A stretch of 15,928 nt of DNA, from the NCBI GenBank assembly GCA_013695335.1, contig JACDAR010000024.1, positions 1 to 15,928 of the forward strand. The letters are read 5' to 3'. The notes beneath the pieces are model-generated. The model saw nothing but the letters and a program-made list of their open reading frames with translations. It was not told the origin of the DNA and did not search any database. Both the position numbers and the translations under genes were made by a program. Within the stretch, counting starts at the first letter, position 1; each line of letters starts with the position of its first letter. Source of the stretch: Rubrobacter sp. GTDB taxonomy: Bacteria > Actinomycetota > Rubrobacteria > Rubrobacterales > Rubrobacteraceae. This document shows positions 13,334-15,928 of the stretch, in pieces.

Positions 13334-13663
13334 TCAACTACCGAAAAGGCGTCGAAGCCACCCTGGCAATATATCCCCCGCCTCCGTGGCCCGTTTGTAG
13401 TCGTCGAGGTCGTCAGGGTGTACGGGGCGGCCGGATTCTCCGAGTAAAGCCCTGGCGTCTTGCAGTCGTGATTCGGTGGCCCGTTCGGAGAATGTGGCCT
13501 CGACCAGGAAGTTATCGTTCCAGCGGACGCGGTAGATGCGCAGGCCAGCGAGCTCCTCTTCGGGGAAGCGCCTGGACAGGTCGGAGGCGGCGGCGCGCGC
13601 CTGATCCTCGCGCGCGTACTCGTATCCTAGCGAGCGATGCCCCGCGTGCCCGCCTTCGCCCAT
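13334..13663 (-). CDS. Hypothetical 109-aa protein
   Basis: Not recognised. The ATG lies one base after the stop of the metalloprotease gene on the same strand, so it is probably the second gene of that operon. The protein is soluble and charged. A central segment GLRIYRVRWNDNFLVEATFSER looks like two or three beta strands, preceded by a helix EDQARAAASDLSRRFP and followed by another (RLQDARALLGES), so a small alpha/beta domain is likely. The end DILPGWLRRLFGS is amphipathic. There is no signal peptide, membrane segment or cysteine motif. It converges with the nuclease-like gene, with 27 bp between the two stops. Confidence 0.65.
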   Translation of the reverse strand: MGEGGHAGHRSLGYEYAREDQARAAASDLSRRFPEEELAGLRIYRVRWNDNFLVEATFSERATESRLQDARALLGESGRPVHPDDLDDYKRATEAGDILPGWLRRLFGS

Positions 13664-13664
13664 C

Positions 13665-14687
13665 TCAGGCTGGTTCCATCCTCGTCATCCAGAGGCCGGG
13701 GTCGCGGACTTCTTCCAGCGTGGGGAGGTTCTCAGCGCGCTCCCACACGCGGTTGAGGCCATCCATGCCCTGGCGCTTGACTACCACGTCCGCGAAACGC
13801 TCCCCGAGGCGGTATTGCTCCAGCTTCACGTCCATTCCAGTCAGGCGGAAGATGGCTGTCTCCAGAGGCGGGCGGTGCGCCCTGCTGCGGTCCATGCGGT
13901 TCTTGAGGTGCTCGTAGTGCGGGACCAGGCTGCGGCCCACGTTGTGCATGACGTAGTCAGAGTATCCCTCTATGACGGCCATTGTTGCCTGCATCCTGTC
14001 GAAAGCCTCGCGCTGGGGACGGTTCATCACCAGCTCCACCGAGCGCCCGCCGGTTCGCAGGTTCTCGGAGAGGCGGCGCACGGTCTCACGTACTCCGAGC
14101 CGGTCGGCAAGCGGCGTGATGAAGCCTTCGAGCAACTCGCCGAGGTGTGTGCGAACCCAGGGATATCCCTCGAACTGGAGGGCGTGGGTCATCTCGTGGA
14201 GTACGATCCAGAGCCGCAAACCGTCAACCGGCACGTTCAGGCGGGCAGCGGCAGACGCTATGTTGCCGTCGAGGAAGAATACCTTGCCTGGCCCTGGGTC
14301 CTGCTTTCGGACCAGGAGCGGCCCCGTGTCGTATTGCCCTAGCACCCGCGAGGAGAGGAAGCCGAGGAGAAGCCCGATCTGGGCCGTAAGCGTCACGCCG
14401 CCTACCGCCCACGTCAAATCGCTCGCGCCGCTCGCCGCCCGTTTCAGGACAGGTTCCATAAGCGCCCCGAAACCCTCGATGTTGAAGTCGATCCACTCCG
14501 CCCGGCTTGCAACCCGTAGCTGGCGCCCGTCTGGCGCGTTATCTGGCAACTGGATGCCTGTGAAATCCGAGAGCGGCCCCAGCGTCCGCTCCACCGCAGC
14601 CGGATAATCGAAGTCTCCGGTGGCTTGCTTCTCCGTGCGGGAGGCAAGCGCCACGGCTATCTTGCGGGCCGCGCCCCAGGAGATCAT
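13665..14687 (-). CDS. Zinc-dependent metalloprotease-like protein (DUF2342 / F420-associated type)
   Basis: A 340-aa protein with a zincin motif HEMTH at residues 164-168 (WIVLHEMTHALQFEGYPWVR). Its general build matches my memory of DUF2342 proteins, annotated as coenzyme F420 biosynthesis-associated or zinc-dependent metalloproteases in actinobacteria. Supporting segments are the N-terminal ISWGAARKIAVALA, FVDLNIEG-like EWIDFNIEGFGALMEPVL, and AVIEGYSDYVMHNVG after the HExxH region, where a downstream glutamate could be the third zinc ligand. The open frame extends 34 codons further, but the ATG at 14687 has AGAGGTG seven bases upstream and the extra part looks noncoding, so I start here. 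It is divergent from tatA. No signal peptide is seen, so it is probably cytosolic. Real protease activity is inference. Confidence 0.82.
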   Translation of the reverse strand: MISWGAARKIAVALASRTEKQATGDFDYPAAVERTLGPLSDFTGIQLPDNAPDGRQLRVASRAEWIDFNIEGFGALMEPVLKRAASGASDLTWAVGGVTLTAQIGLLLGFLSSRVLGQYDTGPLLVRKQDPGPGKVFFLDGNIASAAARLNVPVDGLRLWIVLHEMTHALQFEGYPWVRTHLGELLEGFITPLADRLGVRETVRRLSENLRTGGRSVELVMNRPQREAFDRMQATMAVIEGYSDYVMHNVGRSLVPHYEHLKNRMDRSRAHRPPLETAIFRLTGMDVKLEQYRLGERFADVVVKRQGMDGLNRVWERAENLPTLEEVRDPGLWMTRMEPA

Positions 14688-14719
14688 AGTCATACACCTC
14701 TCGAAATATTCATACCCAG

Positions 14720-14725
14720 AGTATA
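14720..14725 (-). promoter_or_regulatory. Possible -10 element upstream of the metalloprotease gene
   Basis: On the minus strand TATACT fits a -10 box and would start transcription near 14713, leaving a 5' leader of about 26 nt that includes the AGAGGTG ribosome site. No good -35 is visible (AACTTT at 17-bp spacing). The site overlaps the self-complementary GTATATAC. Confidence 0.35.
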
Positions 14726-14770
14726 TACACCACGTTGCCCCGAAAGTTTCACGGTTGCCGGGCGAGTTCG

Positions 14771-14799
14771 TTGCCGCCCCGCCTTCCACGGGTTATATT
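14771..14799 (+). promoter_or_regulatory. Promoter of tatA, placed for a leaderless mRNA
   Basis: TTGCCG (14771-14776) and TATATT (14794-14799) are separated by exactly 17 bp, a good vegetative promoter match. The -10 ends six bases before the ATG at 14806, so transcription should start at or next to the start codon. No Shine-Dalgarno precedes the ATG, consistent with a leaderless transcript, which is common in actinobacteria. Confidence 0.65.
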
Positions 14800-14805
14800 A
14801 GCCGC

Positions 14806-15063
14806 ATGTTCGGCGTCGGCGGCCAGGAGATAGTGATAATAGGTCTTCTATTCCTGGTGATCTTCGGACCCAGCAAACTCCCCCAGATGGCCCGCGACGT
14901 CGGCCGTTTCGTCTCCGAGGCCCGCCGCTCCATAGATGAGTTCAAGGACGAACTCACGGCCGCGGAAGTCGAACGGGACGACAAGAAGAACGGCAAACGC
15001 TCAACCCGAGATCAAGACGAAGACAAGCCTGACGATTCCGACGAAGACGGGTACGATCTCTAG
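14806..15063 (+). CDS. Twin-arginine translocase TatA/TatB-family subunit
   Basis: Small inner-membrane component of the Tat pathway, which exports folded, often cofactor-bearing proteins. The 85-aa protein has a short N-terminal membrane helix (QEIVIIGLLFLVIF, residues 7-20), then the Phe-Gly-Pro hinge at 20-22. An amphipathic helix SKLPQMARDVGRFVSEARRSIDEF and a highly charged Asp/Lys/Arg tail follow. Glu8 in the membrane-entry segment is a feature often used to mark TatB, while the length and tail fit TatA; in organisms with one such gene it may serve both roles. The ATG lacks a ribosome site and sits on the predicted transcription start. tatC is not next to it in this window. Tat exports molybdenum enzymes such as formate dehydrogenases, which fits the moaC and sel genes nearby, but that link is inference. 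Confidence 0.9.
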   Translation: MFGVGGQEIVIIGLLFLVIFGPSKLPQMARDVGRFVSEARRSIDEFKDELTAAEVERDDKKNGKRSTRDQDEDKPDDSDEDGYDL

Positions 15064-15151
15064 CATTTCAGCGTTTCAGCTATCTTAACCAGGTTGCCTA
15101 TCCGCGGGTTCAATACCTCTGCATGACGGAAGAGGCTTCGTCTAAAGGACG
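15064..15151. other. Gap between converging tatA and HD-domain genes
   Basis: These 88 bp separate two converging stops. I see a small direct repeat (TTTCAGC twice near 15066-15080) and no hairpin with a T run. Nothing else is recognised. Confidence 0.3.
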
Positions 15152-15928
15152 CTATTCGCGGTCTTTGTGGACAGGCTGACGGGCTGATGGGCTGACCGGC
15201 TCTTCAGGTACGTATAGGGCGCGGCGCAATGGGTTTTCATGGTGGCTCCAGCCGCCCCCGCTCACGTTCTGGGTACTCTCCAGGTACATGGCGGTACGGG
15301 CGTCGAGGTTATCTATGAGGTGGACGAGGAGGGCCTCAAGCGTCTTGGGTTGTTCGGGGGAGCCGTAATCCTGTTCCCCCTGGTGCGCGAGCAGGACGTG
15401 CGAAACCTGCAGCGCAAGTTCCTCTGGGAAGCCTGGAATCCTGGCTATATACGACGCCACTAGCCTGTCTCCGAGGACCACGTGACCCTGTAGACGGCCC
15501 TTCGTGGTGTAGGCGAAGCCCCCGCTGCCCCAGGAAAGCTCCTCGACCTTGCCGACGTCGTGGAAGATCGCGCCGAAGAGAAGGAGATCCCGGTCCACAG
15601 GGTACGTCTCGGCCAGGAAACTTGCGATCCTCAGGCACTGGACGGAATGCTCAAGAAGGCCACCGAGGCGGGCGTGGTGCATGCTCTTGCCGGCAGGCGC
15701 GGAACAGAATGTCTCCCAGAATGCCTCGTCCGAGACCATGGTCTCGAACAGATCACGCAGGTGTTCGTTCTCCAGATCCTGCCCTGCAAGCAGCAACTCG
15801 GCGGCGAGGTTCGCCAGGTTCTGCTCCGAGGCCGGCAGGTAATCCTCCTCGGAAATATCCTCCTTATTCAGGACGCGGAGGCGTTCGAGTTTCACCTGCA
15901 GGGTGCCACGGTACTCGTGGGTGTTGCC
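15152..15928 (-). CDS. YhaM-like HD-domain 3'-5' exoribonuclease (5' part outside window)
   Basis: The frame is open to the right edge, so the N-terminal part is missing; 258 residues are visible, and YhaM proteins have a little over 300. The first visible residues, NTHEYRGTLQVKLERLRVL, match the end of the OB-fold domain that binds nucleic acid. A linker (EEDYLPASEQN) leads to an HD phosphohydrolase domain: HHARLGGLLEHSVQCL with His94, AIFHDVGKVEEL with His123-Asp124, LQGHVVLGD with His149, LLAHQGEQDYGSPEQPKTLEA with His182, and LIDNLDAR with Asp206. These are the expected metal-binding residues. YhaM in Bacillus degrades RNA and single-stranded DNA from the 3' end. After about residue 228 the tail is low complexity (PEEPVSPSARQPVHKDRE). 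A GTG at 15895 is not the start, because the homology continues upstream of it. Confidence 0.9.
   Translation of the reverse strand, partial: GNTHEYRGTLQVKLERLRVLNKEDISEEDYLPASEQNLANLAAELLLAGQDLENEHLRDLFETMVSDEAFWETFCSAPAGKSMHHARLGGLLEHSVQCLRIASFLAETYPVDRDLLLFGAIFHDVGKVEELSWGSGGFAYTTKGRLQGHVVLGDRLVASYIARIPGFPEELALQVSHVLLAHQGEQDYGSPEQPKTLEALLVHLIDNLDARTAMYLESTQNVSGGGWSHHENPLRRALYVPEEPVSPSARQPVHKDRE

Noticed and set aside
14688..14789. Extended N-terminus of the metalloprotease
   Set aside because: It has no Shine-Dalgarno, spans the divergent promoter region with tatA, and the ATG at 14687 has a well-spaced AGAGGTG.
15101..15121. Short T-arm-like sequence (GGGTTCAATACC) as a tRNA gene
   Set aside because: No acceptor, D or anticodon arm can be found at tRNA distances on either side.
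15170..15205. GGCTGA-type short tandem repeat as a regulatory or phase-variation tract
   Set aside because: It lies within the C-terminal tail of the HD-domain gene, has about three imperfect copies, and is simple low-complexity coding sequence.

Overview
The window is GC-rich and densely coded, and most genes run on the minus strand. The gene set suggests a deep-branching actinobacterium, with Rubrobacter or a relative as my best guess. The pointers are a DUF2342-type zinc metalloprotease known from F420-making actinobacteria, a YhaM-type HD exoribonuclease, a fused CobA-HemD, frequent TTG and GTG starts, and apparent leaderless promoters. This assignment is inference; the window holds no taxonomic marker such as rRNA.

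Left edge (1-2640): a YnjB-like lipoprotein and the start of its ABC permease form an operon that runs off the left edge. Next come a 5'-truncated VTT/DedA-type (TVP38) membrane protein fragment and a divergent TrmO-family methyltransferase. A small plus-strand glutaredoxin-like gene (2641-2865) ends in Cys-Val-Val-stop. A perfect 30-bp palindrome and a repeated half-unit separate it from the converging hemB.

Tetrapyrrole block (2927-8330, minus): the transcription order is precorrin-2 dehydrogenase (sirC-like), hemA, hemC, cobA-hemD, hemB. The genes overlap or abut, as in a translationally coupled operon. Together they take glutamyl-tRNA to aminolevulinate (with a GSA aminomutase not in this window), then to uroporphyrinogen III, and on toward siroheme. 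moaC (molybdopterin synthesis) lies directly upstream and overlaps the dehydrogenase frame by 4 nt.

Selenocysteine block (8965-12311, minus): selA, selB and a tRNA-Sec gene (selC, anticodon UCA, long variable arm) are contiguous. This is a nearly complete selenocysteine-insertion locus; selD is not in view. Its position next to moaC fits a cell with a molybdenum/selenium enzyme such as formate dehydrogenase, but none is encoded here. moaC appears to lack a canonical start codon for its conserved N-terminus.

Right part (12388-15928): divergent from selA are a 99-aa glycine-rich/coiled-coil protein and, 4 nt later, a 204-aa protein with a PD-(D/E)XK-like nuclease signature. On the minus strand follow a DUF2342-like metalloprotease and a 109-aa unknown. 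Divergent from these is a tatA-like gene with a promoter placed for leaderless transcription. A YhaM-like HD phosphohydrolase/exoribonuclease runs off the right edge.

I see no CRISPR array, insertion sequence or rRNA. The most unusual items are the moaC start, the tRNA-Sec acceptor/T-arm geometry, the Cxx-stop glutaredoxin in a selenocysteine-using genome, and the orphan nuclease-like gene next to the sel locus.
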